Shown here: one piece after another, positions 51,739 through 61,959 of the stretch | How the letters are laid out: every line of letters starts with the position of its first letter | Position numbering within the stretch: position 1 is the stretch's first letter | Assembly (NCBI RefSeq): GCF_000312385.1 | Contig: NZ_HE997626.1 | Span: forward strand, 1,474,439-1,538,438 | Direction of reading: 5' to 3' | Source: Tsukamurella sp. 1534 | Lineage (GTDB): Bacteria > Actinomycetota > Actinomycetes > Mycobacteriales > Mycobacteriaceae | Length of the DNA: 64,000 bases | Made by a program: the position numbers and the translations under genes | The notes under the pieces: model-generated | What the model saw: the letters and a program-made list of their open reading frames with translations, nothing else | The model's database searches: none | Told to the model about the DNA's origin: nothing

Positions 51739-52578
51739 TCACGCGGCTGCGTGCAGCTCCATCGCATCGAAGTGGCGCAGGATCTCCGGCGCCGCCTCGC
51801 GCAGCGAGGCCGAGTGCCCCGCGCCGGTGATCACCGAGAAGTAGGCGGCGGGCATGGTCCCGGCCAGTAGCCAGGAATCGGCCAGCCGATCGGTGTCGTG
51901 CTCGCCCGCGATGAACAGGGCGGGCGTGAACACCGCTGCGTAGTCGTCGATCTCGCGTCCGGGATCCAGCTCTTGCGAATCGAAGAACGCCGCGAGTGCG
52001 TGGGCGTCGTTGCGGCCGAGTCGGTCCCGGGCGGCGGCGCTGAGCGGTCGCTCGCGAAGCGCGTCCCAGTGATCCATGAACGCCTCCATCGAACCGCCGT
52101 CGAGGGCGGCGCGGGCGCCGGGGAAGAAGACGCGGTCGGCCATCGACGGCTGGGGCCGGTGCGAACCGCCCACGCACACCATGGATTCCAGGCGTCCTGG
52201 CGCGAGGAACGGGATCCGCAGGGAGGTGCGGGCGCCCAGCGAGAAGCCGACGGTGTGGAAGCGGTCGAAGCCGAGGTCGTCGGCGATCCCGAGTACGTCG
52301 CCGGCCATCCGGTCGATGAGGTAGGAGTGCGGATCCCGGGGCTTATCGCTGTCACCGTGACCCAGCATATCGACCTCGACCAGGGGCCGCTCTCCGTGCA
52401 TCGCGTCGGCGACGCCGATCGATCGCCAGACCGCGCCGGACTGGAAGGTGCCGTGCAGCAGGATGATCGGCGTGCGATCCACGCAGCTCCGGGCCGGGGT
52501 GTACCGGTAGGCGACGCGGCGGCCGTCGGGGCGGCGGAAGGTGTCGGTTCGGGTGGGCGCTGCGGACTTCTCGTTCAT
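51739..52578 (-). CDS. Alpha/beta-hydrolase
   Basis: 279 residues. Typical motifs: PIILLHGTFQSGAVWR (oxyanion HG), VDMLGHGDSDKPRDP, nucleophile elbow HTVGFSLGARTSL, the acid near FIAGEHDTDRL and the catalytic His in TGAGHSASLREA. Soluble, no signal peptide. The substrate is unknown. A perfect inverted repeat lies 89 bp upstream of its start. Confidence 0.87.
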   Translation of the reverse strand: MNEKSAAPTRTDTFRRPDGRRVAYRYTPARSCVDRTPIILLHGTFQSGAVWRSIGVADAMHGERPLVEVDMLGHGDSDKPRDPHSYLIDRMAGDVLGIADDLGFDRFHTVGFSLGARTSLRIPFLAPGRLESMVCVGGSHRPQPSMADRVFFPGARAALDGGSMEAFMDHWDALRERPLSAAARDRLGRNDAHALAAFFDSQELDPGREIDDYAAVFTPALFIAGEHDTDRLADSWLLAGTMPAAYFSVITGAGHSASLREAAPEILRHFDAMELHAAA

Positions 52579-52666
52579 GGCGAGTACCTCGCGGTCGTCG
52601 GGGATGTCCTCGGTCGGACGTCTGCCGACGCTCGGCGTCGTCGGCGACCGTCTGATTCGACCGTAA

Positions 52667-52684
52667 TCTACTGACAGTAGAATT
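52667..52684. promoter_or_regulatory. Palindrome and motif copy 2 upstream of the hydrolase
   Basis: TCTACTG-A-CAGTAGA is a perfect inverted repeat (52667-52681). It contains ACTGACAGTAGAATT (52670-52684), the second copy of the motif inside the XRE gene. It lies 89 bp upstream of the hydrolase start and 29 bp from the stop of the MAB_1171c-type gene. Likely operator for the EspR-like regulator. Confidence 0.55.
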
Positions 52685-52712
52685 AGGTAGTGATGCGAAT
52701 CACTTCGGCGGC

Positions 52713-53858
52713 TTATTCACGCACCGTTAACGCCCGATAGTCGCGGGCCACCGCGCGGAGCCAGGAGATCTGCTGGTCGAAGGGGAGGTCCGGACGGCGG
52801 CTGATCCCGCCGAACCCGCACTCGCCCTCCGGGGACGCCGCGGATTCATGTCTCCGTAACGCGCCGTGGATCTCCCGGGCGAAATCGGCGCTCGACTGCT
52901 CGTCGCGCCCGTCGGCGCCGGGGAGGTGCGGGGCGAGGTGCAGCAGGCCGTCGTGGATGTCCACCATCATGCGGTACAGCCGGATCTCGGGGTCCGCGCC
53001 CGCGAGCCACGGCGGCGCGGCGGCCCCGCGGGCGGCGTTGAGGTCCGCCCAGAGCGGGGTCAGGGTCCGGCAGCTGCGGCGGGCCGTCGTCGCCCGGGTG
53101 GCCCCGTCCCACCGGTGCCGTGCCTCGGGATACGCGAATCCCGCTGCGAGCAGCACCGCCCCGGCGATGGCCACGGGCGCCGTGAGGTATTCGAGGACGA
53201 TGAGCGGGGTGCCGCCGGCGCTGGACATCGCCTTGGCGCCCTGGACGCCGGCGAAGCACAGGTACAACGCCACTCCGCAGGAGATGACCGTCGTGGCACG
53301 GCGGATGGTGGGATCGGGGCCGCGGGCGTCGCGGTCGATGTGGAAACGGCAGGCGTCGTACAGCGCGACGAGACCCACCGCCAGCGAGCCCGCGTAGGTG
53401 AGCACCAGGGCGGTCCCCGCCGGATGCTCGGCGAGCTCGGCGCTGATCGCCCCGGTGAGCTCGGTGCCGGACGTCGAGGACCACAGGACGGCCATCGCGG
53501 TGACGCTGCCGAGTGCCGCGGCGGCGAGCGCCGCCCCGTAGGCGGGGGTGATCGCGCCGCCTCGCCACGTGCGGGCGACCACGATCATCGAGGCGCACCA
53601 CAGGGGCGACGTGCTGTACGCGACGAGGAGCGACACCGAGTCGGCGAACGCCGCGTTGACCCGCCGCACGATCCACGGCGCGGCGGCGGCGAAGGCGATC
53701 GCCTTGAGCGCGAAAGAGAGTGCCACCCACCGCCGCACCCGCGCCGTCCTCCCCGGGGCGAAGCACGTCACCGCGATGAGTGCCGCGGCGATCGCGCAGG
53801 TGACCGCCGCGGTGGAGAAGAGCGCGTCGTTCAGCGCGAGGACGATGGGCGGCGTCAT
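52713..53858 (-). CDS. MAB_1171c-family membrane protein (DUF6545 type)
   Basis: 381 residues. Seven or so membrane helices in the first 250 residues, then a cytosolic C-terminal region with LTPLWADLNAARGAAAPPWL, EIRLYRMMVDIHDGLLHLAP and a final helix ISWLRAVARDYRAL. This matches the MAB_1171c putative-transporter family, whose genes sit beside ImmA/IrrE-type peptidases and XRE regulators in mycolata. Transport has not been shown. Its start is 6 nt after the stop of the peptidase gene, so the two are one operon. Confidence 0.82.
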   Translation of the reverse strand: MTPPIVLALNDALFSTAAVTCAIAAALIAVTCFAPGRTARVRRWVALSFALKAIAFAAAAPWIVRRVNAAFADSVSLLVAYSTSPLWCASMIVVARTWRGGAITPAYGAALAAAALGSVTAMAVLWSSTSGTELTGAISAELAEHPAGTALVLTYAGSLAVGLVALYDACRFHIDRDARGPDPTIRRATTVISCGVALYLCFAGVQGAKAMSSAGGTPLIVLEYLTAPVAIAGAVLLAAGFAYPEARHRWDGATRATTARRSCRTLTPLWADLNAARGAAAPPWLAGADPEIRLYRMMVDIHDGLLHLAPHLPGADGRDEQSSADFAREIHGALRRHESAASPEGECGFGGISRRPDLPFDQQISWLRAVARDYRALTVRE

Positions 53859-53864
53859 GGCGGG

Positions 53865-54335
53865 TCAGCGCGTCAGGAGGTGCGGTGCGAGCGTCGCGGC
53901 GAGGCCCCCGTCGTCCGCGACGGCGCCGCCGGGAGGTGTGCGCCCCCGCTCCGAACGCAGGTGCGCGAACGCCGTCGCGAGGAGTTCCGCCTCCTGCTCG
54001 TGGGGCGCGTTCTCGTGGTGCCGGTGCGTCATCGGCCCGACGGTGGCGGGTGCCCCGTCGAGGTGTCCGCACAGAAGGTGGCTCACCTCGTGGAAGATCA
54101 CGTGCTCGGCGAAGAACGGCGGCAGGCCCGTCGCGTGGACGATGGTGTCCCGGTCCCCGCCGCTGAGTACCGTCCCCGTGATGCCGGTCCCGGTGAGATC
54201 CGCTTCGGCGATCTCGATGGTCCGATCGCGGTGCGCGGCAACCACTTCCACGAGTTCGTGCGCCGTGGACCATGTCGTCCCCAACCCGCGGGCCATCACG
54301 ACGGCGTCGGCGAAGCCGGTCACGGTGCGGCGCAT
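53865..54335 (-). CDS. ImmA/IrrE-type (M78) metallopeptidase
   Basis: 156 residues, ATG with GGAGG upstream. Zinc motif HEVSHLLCGHL (HExxH) with third ligand in EQEAELLATAFAHL. The rest is a small soluble fold without membrane segment. M78 peptidases cleave XRE-type repressors in phages, ICEs and stress circuits. It is coupled with the MAB_1171c membrane protein, and an EspR-like XRE gene is 2.2 kb away. A sense-cleave-derepress circuit is a reasonable guess but not shown. Confidence 0.87.
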   Translation of the reverse strand: MRRTVTGFADAVVMARGLGTTWSTAHELVEVVAAHRDRTIEIAEADLTGTGITGTVLSGGDRDTIVHATGLPPFFAEHVIFHEVSHLLCGHLDGAPATVGPMTHRHHENAPHEQEAELLATAFAHLRSERGRTPPGGAVADDGGLAATLAPHLLTR

Positions 54336-54498
54336 CTCTGCCTCCGGTGCGTCGGTCGGGGCGGGTGCCTCCCGAGGCTAGCGAGGGTTCCACGGCCCCG
54401 CACGGCGGCGGCAACCCCGTGTGAGCGAACGCACATTTCGGACATGTCGCCGGGTCGCCGGCGGCGTTCCTGTCAGTGGTCCGTGGTCGACTGCCGGC

Positions 54499-54924
54499 AT
54501 GAGCGAGCGCGGCGGACACTTCTGGGACTTCGTGGAGGGGCGGGTACCGGCGCCGCCCGCGGCGGCCACGCTGGGGTTCGACCTGATCGCCGTGGACCCC
54601 GACGCCGGGACGATCGAGGTGCGGTTCACGGCGGACGAGTCCATGCTCAACCCCGCGGGAAACGTGCAGGGCGGATTCCTCGCGGCGATGCTCGACGACA
54701 CTCTCGGGCCCTGCGTCGTGGCGACGCTGCCCGCCGGCGGGTTCGCGCCGACCGTGGACCTGCACGTGCAGTACCTGCGGCCGGCGTCGCCGGGGCGTCT
54801 CGTCGGCACCGGCCGCGTGGTTCACCGCACCCGGTCCCTCGCCTTCCTCGCCGGTGAGTTGCGCGATCCGTCCGGCGCCCTCCTTGCCACCGCGACCGCC
54901 ACCGCCCGCATCCAGCTCCCCTGA
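54499..54924 (+). CDS. PaaI-family hotdog thioesterase
   Basis: 141 residues from the ATG at 54499 (MSERGGHFWDFVEG); an upstream GTG at 54421 is open but adds a poor sequence. Hotdog motif NPAGNVQGGFLAAMLDDTLG with the catalytic Asp, then VDLHVQYLRPASPGRLVGTG. It hydrolyses acyl- or aryl-CoA thioesters. Substrate unknown. Convergent with the next gene by 11 bp. Confidence 0.85.
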   Translation: MSERGGHFWDFVEGRVPAPPAAATLGFDLIAVDPDAGTIEVRFTADESMLNPAGNVQGGFLAAMLDDTLGPCVVATLPAGGFAPTVDLHVQYLRPASPGRLVGTGRVVHRTRSLAFLAGELRDPSGALLATATATARIQLP

Positions 54925-54935
54925 TCGACGCGTTC

Positions 54936-55571
54936 TCAGCGCCCACAGGCGCGGTTCACCCGATCGCTAGATGCTTGCGATTCAGTGCGCTTCGGGTTGA
55001 TCACGCCCGCGGCGTACGACCTCAGCGCATCGATCACTTCGGGCGGAGCTGACGAATGTCTCTGCGTGGCGGATTCGATTGCGTTATAGATCGTCATTCG
55101 AATCTGTGGATCGTCGGTTGGCGCGCTTCGCCACGCGCGGATGAGCTCACCGACAAGGTCGAAGAAGGGGCCGTCGCAGAGGGCGGCTTTCGCCTGCTCC
55201 GGGGTTTCCGTGGGAGTCGGTGCAACGGAAAGGGTTTCGGGGAGGGAGGTGGAGGCGGACTCCGTCGACGTCGGTGCGGCCTCGGTCGCGGGCGCGGCGG
55301 GAGCGCGGGTGAAGGCCACGGCCAGCGCCACGATCGCGACCACGATCGCCACGGCGGCCACGGCCAGCGATACCCGGCTGGACACGGGCGCCGCGCCTCG
55401 CGTCGGCGCCGCCTGTGCGGGCGCCCACCCCGGGGCGCCGTACTGCGGGGTCGGCCCCATCGGCATCGGCCCGGCCGCGCCCGGGTGCGGCGGCTGTTGC
55501 GCGGGCTGTGGGGGCGTGCCCGATTCTCCCGGTTGCGGCTGGCCGGACGGCTGCTCCGGAGGCTGCGTCAT
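54936..55571 (-). CDS. Proline-rich single-pass membrane protein
   Basis: 211 residues from the ATG at 55571, preceded by GGGAGGGG. Residues 1-65 are Pro/Gln/Gly-rich, followed by one membrane segment (VSLAVAAVAIVVAIVALAVA), a Thr/Ser/Glu-rich linker and a compact outer domain with two cysteines (KAALCDGPFFDLVGELI and RVNRACGR). The organisation is that of small wall-associated mycolata proteins. Function unknown. Confidence 0.78.
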   Translation of the reverse strand: MTQPPEQPSGQPQPGESGTPPQPAQQPPHPGAAGPMPMGPTPQYGAPGWAPAQAAPTRGAAPVSSRVSLAVAAVAIVVAIVALAVAFTRAPAAPATEAAPTSTESASTSLPETLSVAPTPTETPEQAKAALCDGPFFDLVGELIRAWRSAPTDDPQIRMTIYNAIESATQRHSSAPPEVIDALRSYAAGVINPKRTESQASSDRVNRACGR

Positions 55572-55780
55572 GCGATCCCCTCCCGGTGCTCCGCACTGCC
55601 TCGGTGTGCCGCGTCCCGCCGTGGCGATGCCACTGCCTGCCCAACTCCTTCTCCCATGTACCGCATTCTCACCGAATCCACCCGCTCTGTCCCCGTCCCG
55701 CGCCGATCCGCCGTGTTCGCCGCGCATGTGACGCCTACCCGCGCACCGGACCAGAGGGACGACTTCTCGTGGGGGCGAAA

Positions 55781-55839
55781 CCGTGCGTGGGGGAGACGGC
55801 CGTGCGTGGGGGGAGACGGCCGTGCGTGGGGGAGAAGCC
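55781..55839 (+). repeat. Three tandem 19-20 bp repeats in an empty region
   Basis: CCGTGCGTGGGGGAGACGG occurs at 55781, again at 55800 with one extra G, and a third degenerate time at 55820; a fourth remnant may start near 55767. The surrounding 359-bp gap (55572-55930) shows no gene. The repeats are direct and unspaced, so they are neither CRISPR nor an obvious operator array. Confidence 0.85.
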
Positions 55840-55930
55840 CGGGCGGCGGGCACCGTCGGGCACTGCGGGCGGGCTGTCCGCACCGGACGGAATCCGAGGG
55901 CGCCCTCGTCGCGGCAGGCGCCTCAGGCTC

Positions 55931-56224
55931 TCAGCCGAGGCCCTCGACGATCCGGAAGTCGCGCTCGACGCCGTCGCCCAGCACCGCCAGCGCCTCCTGA
56001 TAGGCGGCGCTCTCCCGGGCGGCGACGGCCTGCTCGAAGCTGTCGAACTCGATGAGGATCGTCCGCTCGGCGATCCCGGCGTCGTACGCCTCGACGCGGC
56101 TCCCGCGGGAGAGCAGCCGCCCGCCCGCGTCCCGGACGGCGGGGCCGGCGAGGGCGTCGTACGCGGCGACCTTCGCCGGATCGTTGATCGTGCGGTAGAC
56201 GCTGACCCAGTAGCCCTTGGCCAC
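55931..56224 (-). CDS. DUF1330 family protein
   Basis: 97 residues, GTG at 56224. Dimeric alpha/beta-barrel pattern: KGYWVSVYRTINDPAKVAAY, GGRLLSRGSRVEAYDAG and LIEFDSFEQAVAARESAAYQ. These are the hallmarks of DUF1330 proteins, which have the ABM fold. Role unknown. It is followed by a gap with tandem repeats on its 3' side. Confidence 0.87.
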   Translation of the reverse strand: MAKGYWVSVYRTINDPAKVAAYDALAGPAVRDAGGRLLSRGSRVEAYDAGIAERTILIEFDSFEQAVAARESAAYQEALAVLGDGVERDFRIVEGLG

Positions 56225-56277
56225 GGTGACTCCTGTCCTCGGGATCGATGTCCGAAGCCTACCCACCCGTCGAACGA

Positions 56278-56316
56278 CAACGGCCCGTGACCAACTGTGC
56301 TGGTCACGGGCCGTTG
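56278..56316 (-). terminator. Terminator after tRNA-Ser(GGA)
   Basis: CAACGGCCCGTGACCA and TGGTCACGGGCCGTTG form a perfect 16-bp stem around a 7-nt loop. On the minus strand it starts 3 nt after the encoded CCA and is followed by TCGTTCG. Confidence 0.88.
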
Positions 56317-56319
56317 CCG

Positions 56320-56408
56320 TGGCGGAGGATAGGGGATTTGAACCCCTGAGGGCTATTAACCCAACCCGCGTTCCAGGCGAGCGCCATAGGCCACTAGGCG
56401 AATCCTCC
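56320..56408 (-). tRNA. tRNA-Ser (anticodon GGA)
   Basis: On the minus strand, acceptor GGAGGAT pairs with ATCCTCC. The anticodon loop CTGGAAC gives GGA, reading UCC/UCU. The long variable arm (GGTTGGGTTAATAGCCC region) and T-loop GGTTCAAATCC confirm a serine tRNA. Discriminator G (56323), and CCA is encoded (56320-56322). Divergent from the SRP RNA gene, as in mycobacteria. Confidence 0.95.
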
Positions 56409-56415
56409 GTGGACC

Positions 56416-57875
<1,460 letters not shown>

Positions 57876-57898
57876 GTCCGAACAGGAGGATCGCGCCG

Positions 57899-59179
57899 GT
57901 GGCGGACGAAATCAGCCGGCGGTTCCCCCGCCAGTGGTGGGTGCTGGGCCTCTTCGCGCTCGCGGCGGGCGTCGCGGTGTGGCAGCAGTTCGTGCGCATC
58001 CCGTTCTCCACGCCCATGTACGGGCTGTTCCACAACCAGATCGACGCCGAGGTGTACCGCAAGGGCGGCGACATCGTGGCGCACGGCGGGGCCGGACTGT
58101 ACGACGGTCCGCTGCTCAACGACATCCTGCCGTTCACGTACACCCCGTTCGCGGGCGTGCTGTTCGTGCCGCTGAGCTGGATGTCCACCGACGTGCTGCG
58201 GTGGGTGTGGACCATCGCGATCATGCTGGCCCTGCTGGCCTGCTTCCTGATCGGCTTCCGCCTGCTGGGGTTCGCCCGCGACGGGCGGGTGTGGTTCGCC
58301 GCGGTGTGCCTGACGCTCGTCGCCACCGTCCTCGAGCCCGTGCGCACCACCATCTGGTTCGGCCAGATCAACGTGTTCCTCATGCTGATCCTGCTGTGGG
58401 ACCTGGGGCGGCCCAAGGGCGCCCGGTTCAAGGGGTTCAGCATCGGCATCGCGGCCGGCATCAAACTGACCCCGGCGTTCTTCCTCTTCTACCTCGTGGC
58501 CACGCGGCAGTGGCGGGAGGCGCGCAACGCCCTCCTCACGCTGGCCGGGACCGTCGCGATCGGGTTCATCGTGATCCCGAAGCAGTCCTGGCAGTACTGG
58601 TCCGGCACCTTCCTCGACGCCAACCGGGTGGGCGAACCGAACCAGGTGGGCAACCAGTCGATCAACGGCCTCATCGCGTTCCTCACCCACGCCGAGCACC
58701 CGTCGACGGCGCTGTGGCTGCTCGCGGCCGTGCCCGCGGCGCTCGCGGGCCTCGGCATCGCCACCTGGGCGTACCGCCGCGGACACGTCCTCCTCGCGAT
58801 CACCGTGGTGGGCATGACGGCGTGCGCGGTCTCCCCGTTCTCCTGGGGGCACCACTGGGTGTGGATCGTGCTGCTGCTCCTCGTCCTGCTCACGCCGGCA
58901 CTGGTGGCCACCGACTTCCAGGGGCGCCTCCTCGGCATGATCGCGCCGCTGGCCCTCGTGGCCGCGACGTTCATCTGGGTCACCTATTTCCCCACCCTGC
59001 AGCCCCTCGGCGTCGACGACGTCCACGACACCTACGCCATCGGCATCTTCCTGCGGCCCGTCGACGATCCCGTGCTCAAGGTCCTCGCGAGCGGCGTGTA
59101 CGTGTGGATCTTCGTGGCCACCCTGGTCGGGAGCGCGGCCTTCCTCGCGCGGTCGGACCGGTCGCGCCGTGCTGCCTGA
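57899..59179 (+). CDS. GT87-family mannosyltransferase-like membrane protein
   Basis: 426 residues, GTG start with AGGAGGATC upstream. Multi-spanning GT-C glycosyltransferase of the GT87/DUF2029 type: FHNQIDAEVYRKGGDIVAHG with an early acidic loop, TYTPFAGVLFVPLSWM, IWFGQINVFLMLILLWDL, and NQVGNQSINGLIAFL. GT87 enzymes such as PimE add mannose from polyprenyl-phosphate to PIM lipids. Acceptor here unknown. It starts 23 nt after the aminotransferase and overlaps the next gene by 11 nt. Confidence 0.87.
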   Translation: MADEISRRFPRQWWVLGLFALAAGVAVWQQFVRIPFSTPMYGLFHNQIDAEVYRKGGDIVAHGGAGLYDGPLLNDILPFTYTPFAGVLFVPLSWMSTDVLRWVWTIAIMLALLACFLIGFRLLGFARDGRVWFAAVCLTLVATVLEPVRTTIWFGQINVFLMLILLWDLGRPKGARFKGFSIGIAAGIKLTPAFFLFYLVATRQWREARNALLTLAGTVAIGFIVIPKQSWQYWSGTFLDANRVGEPNQVGNQSINGLIAFLTHAEHPSTALWLLAAVPAALAGLGIATWAYRRGHVLLAITVVGMTACAVSPFSWGHHWVWIVLLLLVLLTPALVATDFQGRLLGMIAPLALVAATFIWVTYFPTLQPLGVDDVHDTYAIGIFLRPVDDPVLKVLASGVYVWIFVATLVGSAAFLARSDRSRRAA

Positions 59180-60404
59180 CGCCGGGTCCGATCCCGCGGC
59201 CGAGCACCGCCGGCTGCTCGCCTACCTCGGCGCCGCACTGATCGCCGGCGGCCAGCCCGTGCACGAGGTGGAGTCCGAGGTCCGGTCCGTCGCCACCGCG
59301 CTCGGGCACCCGCTGACGCAGGTCGGCGCCACCCCCACGGGCCTCACGCTCGGGCTCACGCCGGGCGGGCCCGCCACGTTCGAATCGGTCGACGGTCCGC
59401 TGCGGCTCGAGCAGTCGGCCGTGGTCAACGACGTGCGACGGGGCCTCGTCTCCGGCCGCGTCACGCCCGACGAGGCGTTCGGCGCGCTCGGCTCGTTGCG
59501 GTCCCTGCCGCACAGGTTCCCGCGCTGGATGCAGGACGCGTCGTGGTCGATCATCGCGGTGGGCATCGCGATGGTGCTGCAGCCGGGCTGGCCGAACATC
59601 GCCGCGGCCGCGGTCGGCGGCGTCGCCGTGATGCTCCTGGTCTCGCTGGCCGGGCGGGTGCGCCTCGCGGCCACGCTGCTGCCCACGATCGCCGCGTTCG
59701 TCGTGGCCACGGGCGTCTTCGCCGCCGCCCAGGCGGGCTGGCTCGACGGTCCGCTGCGCACCCTCCTCGCGCCCCTGGCGGTGCTGCTGCCCGGCGCGCT
59801 GATGGTGACCGGGATGTCCGAGCTCGCAGCGGGCGCCATGGTCGCGGGTGCCGCGCGGCTCACCTTCGGCGTGGTGCAGCTGCTGCTCTTCTCGCTCGGC
59901 GTGCTCACCGCGACCACGCTGCTCGGAGTCGGCGCGGACCTGCTGGTGAACGAGCGGGTGAACCAGCTCGGCTGGTGGGGGCCGCCCGTCGGGCTCGCGC
60001 TGATCTGCGTGGGCCTCTGCTTCAACGAGGGCGCCTCGTTCCGCATGCTGCCCGCGATCTCGTTCGTCGTGGCCGCGGCGTTCGGGGCGCAGGTCGCGGG
60101 GCAGGCGATGTCCGGCCCCGTGCTGGGCGGCTTCCTCGGCGCGATCGCCGGCAGCCTCGGCGCCTCGGTGGTCGCGTACGTGTGGCCCACGCTCCCGCGA
60201 CTCGTGGTGTTCCTGCCCGCCTTCTGGGTGCTGGTGCCGGGCAGCCTGGGCCTGCTGTCGGTCACCTCGCTGGGGATCGATCCGGGGCAGGGCGCGCGGA
60301 CCGCGGTGGAGGTGGCCGCGGTGATCTCCGCGCTGGCGCTGGGGCTGCTGTTCGGGTCGGCACTGGCGCAGGCCCTCGCGACCAGGCTCCCCCGTCGGGA
60401 ATGA
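59169..60404 (+). CDS. ThrE-type threonine/serine exporter (DUF1212 plus DUF3815)
   Basis: 411 residues, GTG overlapping the GT87 stop. N-terminal ThrE domain with LLAYLGAALIAGGQPVHEVE (the conserved helix) and ATPTGLTLGLTPGG. Then ten membrane helices in two domains, with LVNERVNQLGWWGPPVGLAL and the second half GASFRMLPAISFVVAAAFGA. ThrE exports threonine and serine; actual substrate not proven. Confidence 0.85.
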   Translation: MLPDAGSDPAAEHRRLLAYLGAALIAGGQPVHEVESEVRSVATALGHPLTQVGATPTGLTLGLTPGGPATFESVDGPLRLEQSAVVNDVRRGLVSGRVTPDEAFGALGSLRSLPHRFPRWMQDASWSIIAVGIAMVLQPGWPNIAAAAVGGVAVMLLVSLAGRVRLAATLLPTIAAFVVATGVFAAAQAGWLDGPLRTLLAPLAVLLPGALMVTGMSELAAGAMVAGAARLTFGVVQLLLFSLGVLTATTLLGVGADLLVNERVNQLGWWGPPVGLALICVGLCFNEGASFRMLPAISFVVAAAFGAQVAGQAMSGPVLGGFLGAIAGSLGASVVAYVWPTLPRLVVFLPAFWVLVPGSLGLLSVTSLGIDPGQGARTAVEVAAVISALALGLLFGSALAQALATRLPRRE

Positions 60405-60439
60405 CCGGTGTGACCGGCATCTCCGTCGCCGCATCAAAA

Positions 60440-60472
60440 GTTCATCTGGCTAATGATAGATGTTCAAACACA
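60440..60472 (+). promoter_or_regulatory. PHO-box-like direct repeats before alkaline phosphatase
   Basis: GTTCATCTGGC (60440) and GTTCAAACACA (60462) are spaced exactly 22 bp, two 11-bp units with a degenerate unit between. Streptomyces PhoP binds GTTCACC-type 11-bp repeats. It ends 17 bp before the start of a phosphatase gene, so phosphate-starvation control is likely. Confidence 0.6.
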
Positions 60473-60489
60473 TATGCTGTCATGCATGA

Positions 60490-61959
60490 ATGACTGGAAT
60501 CGACGGTAGGAAGACGCGGGTCGCGGCGGCCCTGAGCATGGTGTCCGTGCTGGCCCTGGCGGCAGCGTGCGGCGGCGACGACACTGGCCCGGGCGTGAAC
60601 GGCGACACCGCCGCGAAGGTGGAGATCAACCGCGACGCGGCCGGCGACATCACCGCGAACGGCGGCGCCCGCCGACTGGACGGCGATCAGACGCGGGCGA
60701 TCGCCGATTCGATCCAGCGGTCGAAGGCGAAGAACGTCATCCTCGTGATCGGCGACGGCACCGCCAACCAGGAGCTCACCCTGGCCCGCGACTACCAGTG
60801 GGGCGCGGGCGGCCAGATCCCCGGCATCGACCAGCTGCCGCTCTCCGGCGACTACACCACCTACTCGCTGAACAAGGACACCAAGAAGCCGGACTACACC
60901 ACCGATTCGGCGGCCTCCGGTTCCGCGTGGGCCACCGGCACGAAGACCTACAACGGCGCCGTCGGCGTCGACGTGAACGGCAAGGCCCAGCGCTCGATCC
61001 TGGAGATCGCCAAGGCCAACGGCCGCAATACCGGCAACGTCACCACCACCGAACTGCAGGACGCCACCCCCGCCGTGCAGGTGGCGCACGTCGCCCAGCG
61101 CAAGTGCTACGGCCCCGTCGAGACCAAGGAGAAGTGCGCCTCGGACGCGCTGTCCAACGGCGGCCCCGGCTCGATCACCGAGCAACTCCTGGCCGCCCGC
61201 GCCGACGTGACCCTGGGCGGCGGCTGGAAGACCTTCCAGCAGACGGCCGACGCCGGCGAGTACAACGGCAAGACCCTCGAGGTGCAGGCCAAGGAGCGCG
61301 GCTACCAGATCGTCCGGTCGGGCGGCGAGCTCGACGGGGTCACCGAGGCGAATCAGGACAAGCCGGTGCTGGGCGTGTTCGCCGACGGCAACCTGCCGCG
61401 CCTGTGGGACAAGGCCACCGCCACCAAGGAGGGCGGCGCGGAGCCGGCCGTCACCTGCGCGCCGAACCCCGCGTTCGGCGCCACCCCGAAGCTCCAGTCG
61501 CTCACCACGAAGGCGATCGACCTGCTCAAGGGCGACAAGGGCTTCTTCCTGCAGGTCGAATCCGGCTCGGTGGACAAGGCCAACCACGACGCCGATCCGT
61601 GCGGCCAGATCGGCGAGACCGTGCAGCTCTCCGACGCCGTCACCGCCGCGCTGGAGTTCGCCAAGCAGGACAAGGACACCCTGGTGATCGTCACGGGCGA
61701 TCACGCCCACACCAGTCAGATCGTCGAGACCGGTTCCGTGACACCGGGTCTCACCCGAACGCTGAACACCAAGGACGGCGGCCTGCTCACCGTCAACTAC
61801 GGCACGTCGCTCGAGCCGGGCGAGGAGCAGCACACCGGAGGCCAGGTGCGCATCGCCGCGTACGGTCCCGGCGCCGCCAATGTCACCGGCCTCACCGACC
61901 AGACGGACCCGTTCTTTTACATCACGGATGCCCTGGGCCTGGATCGCGCGAAGCAGTAG
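60490..61959 (+). CDS. Alkaline phosphatase (PhoA family), lipoprotein
   Basis: 489 residues. Signal peptide with basic start (GRKTRVAAA) and lipobox ALAAAC. PhoA-type active site: [18 protein letters not shown] (metal Asp), catalytic S140 in [30 protein letters not shown] and the C-terminal metal-binding motif [12 protein letters not shown], plus [12 protein letters not shown]. It releases phosphate from monoesters outside the membrane. The PHO-box-like repeats upstream support phosphate control. The last codons are duplicated downstream. Confidence 0.92.
   Translation: MTGIDGRKTRVAAALSMVSVLALAAACGGDDTGPGVNGDTAAKVEINRDAAGDITANGGARRLDGDQTRAIADSIQRSKAKNVILVIGDGTANQELTLARDYQWGAGGQIPGIDQLPLSGDYTTYSLNKDTKKPDYTTDSAASGSAWATGTKTYNGAVGVDVNGKAQRSILEIAKANGRNTGNVTTTELQDATPAVQVAHVAQRKCYGPVETKEKCASDALSNGGPGSITEQLLAARADVTLGGGWKTFQQTADAGEYNGKTLEVQAKERGYQIVRSGGELDGVTEANQDKPVLGVFADGNLPRLWDKATATKEGGAEPAVTCAPNPAFGATPKLQSLTTKAIDLLKGDKGFFLQVESGSVDKANHDADPCGQIGETVQLSDAVTAALEFAKQDKDTLVIVTGDHAHTSQIVETGSVTPGLTRTLNTKDGGLLTVNYGTSLEPGEEQHTGGQVRIAAYGPGAANVTGLTDQTDPFFYITDALGLDRAKQ

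Noticed and set aside
55781..55839. Tandem repeats as a CRISPR array
   Set aside because: Units are adjacent with no spacers, unequal in length, only three in number, and no cas gene is present.
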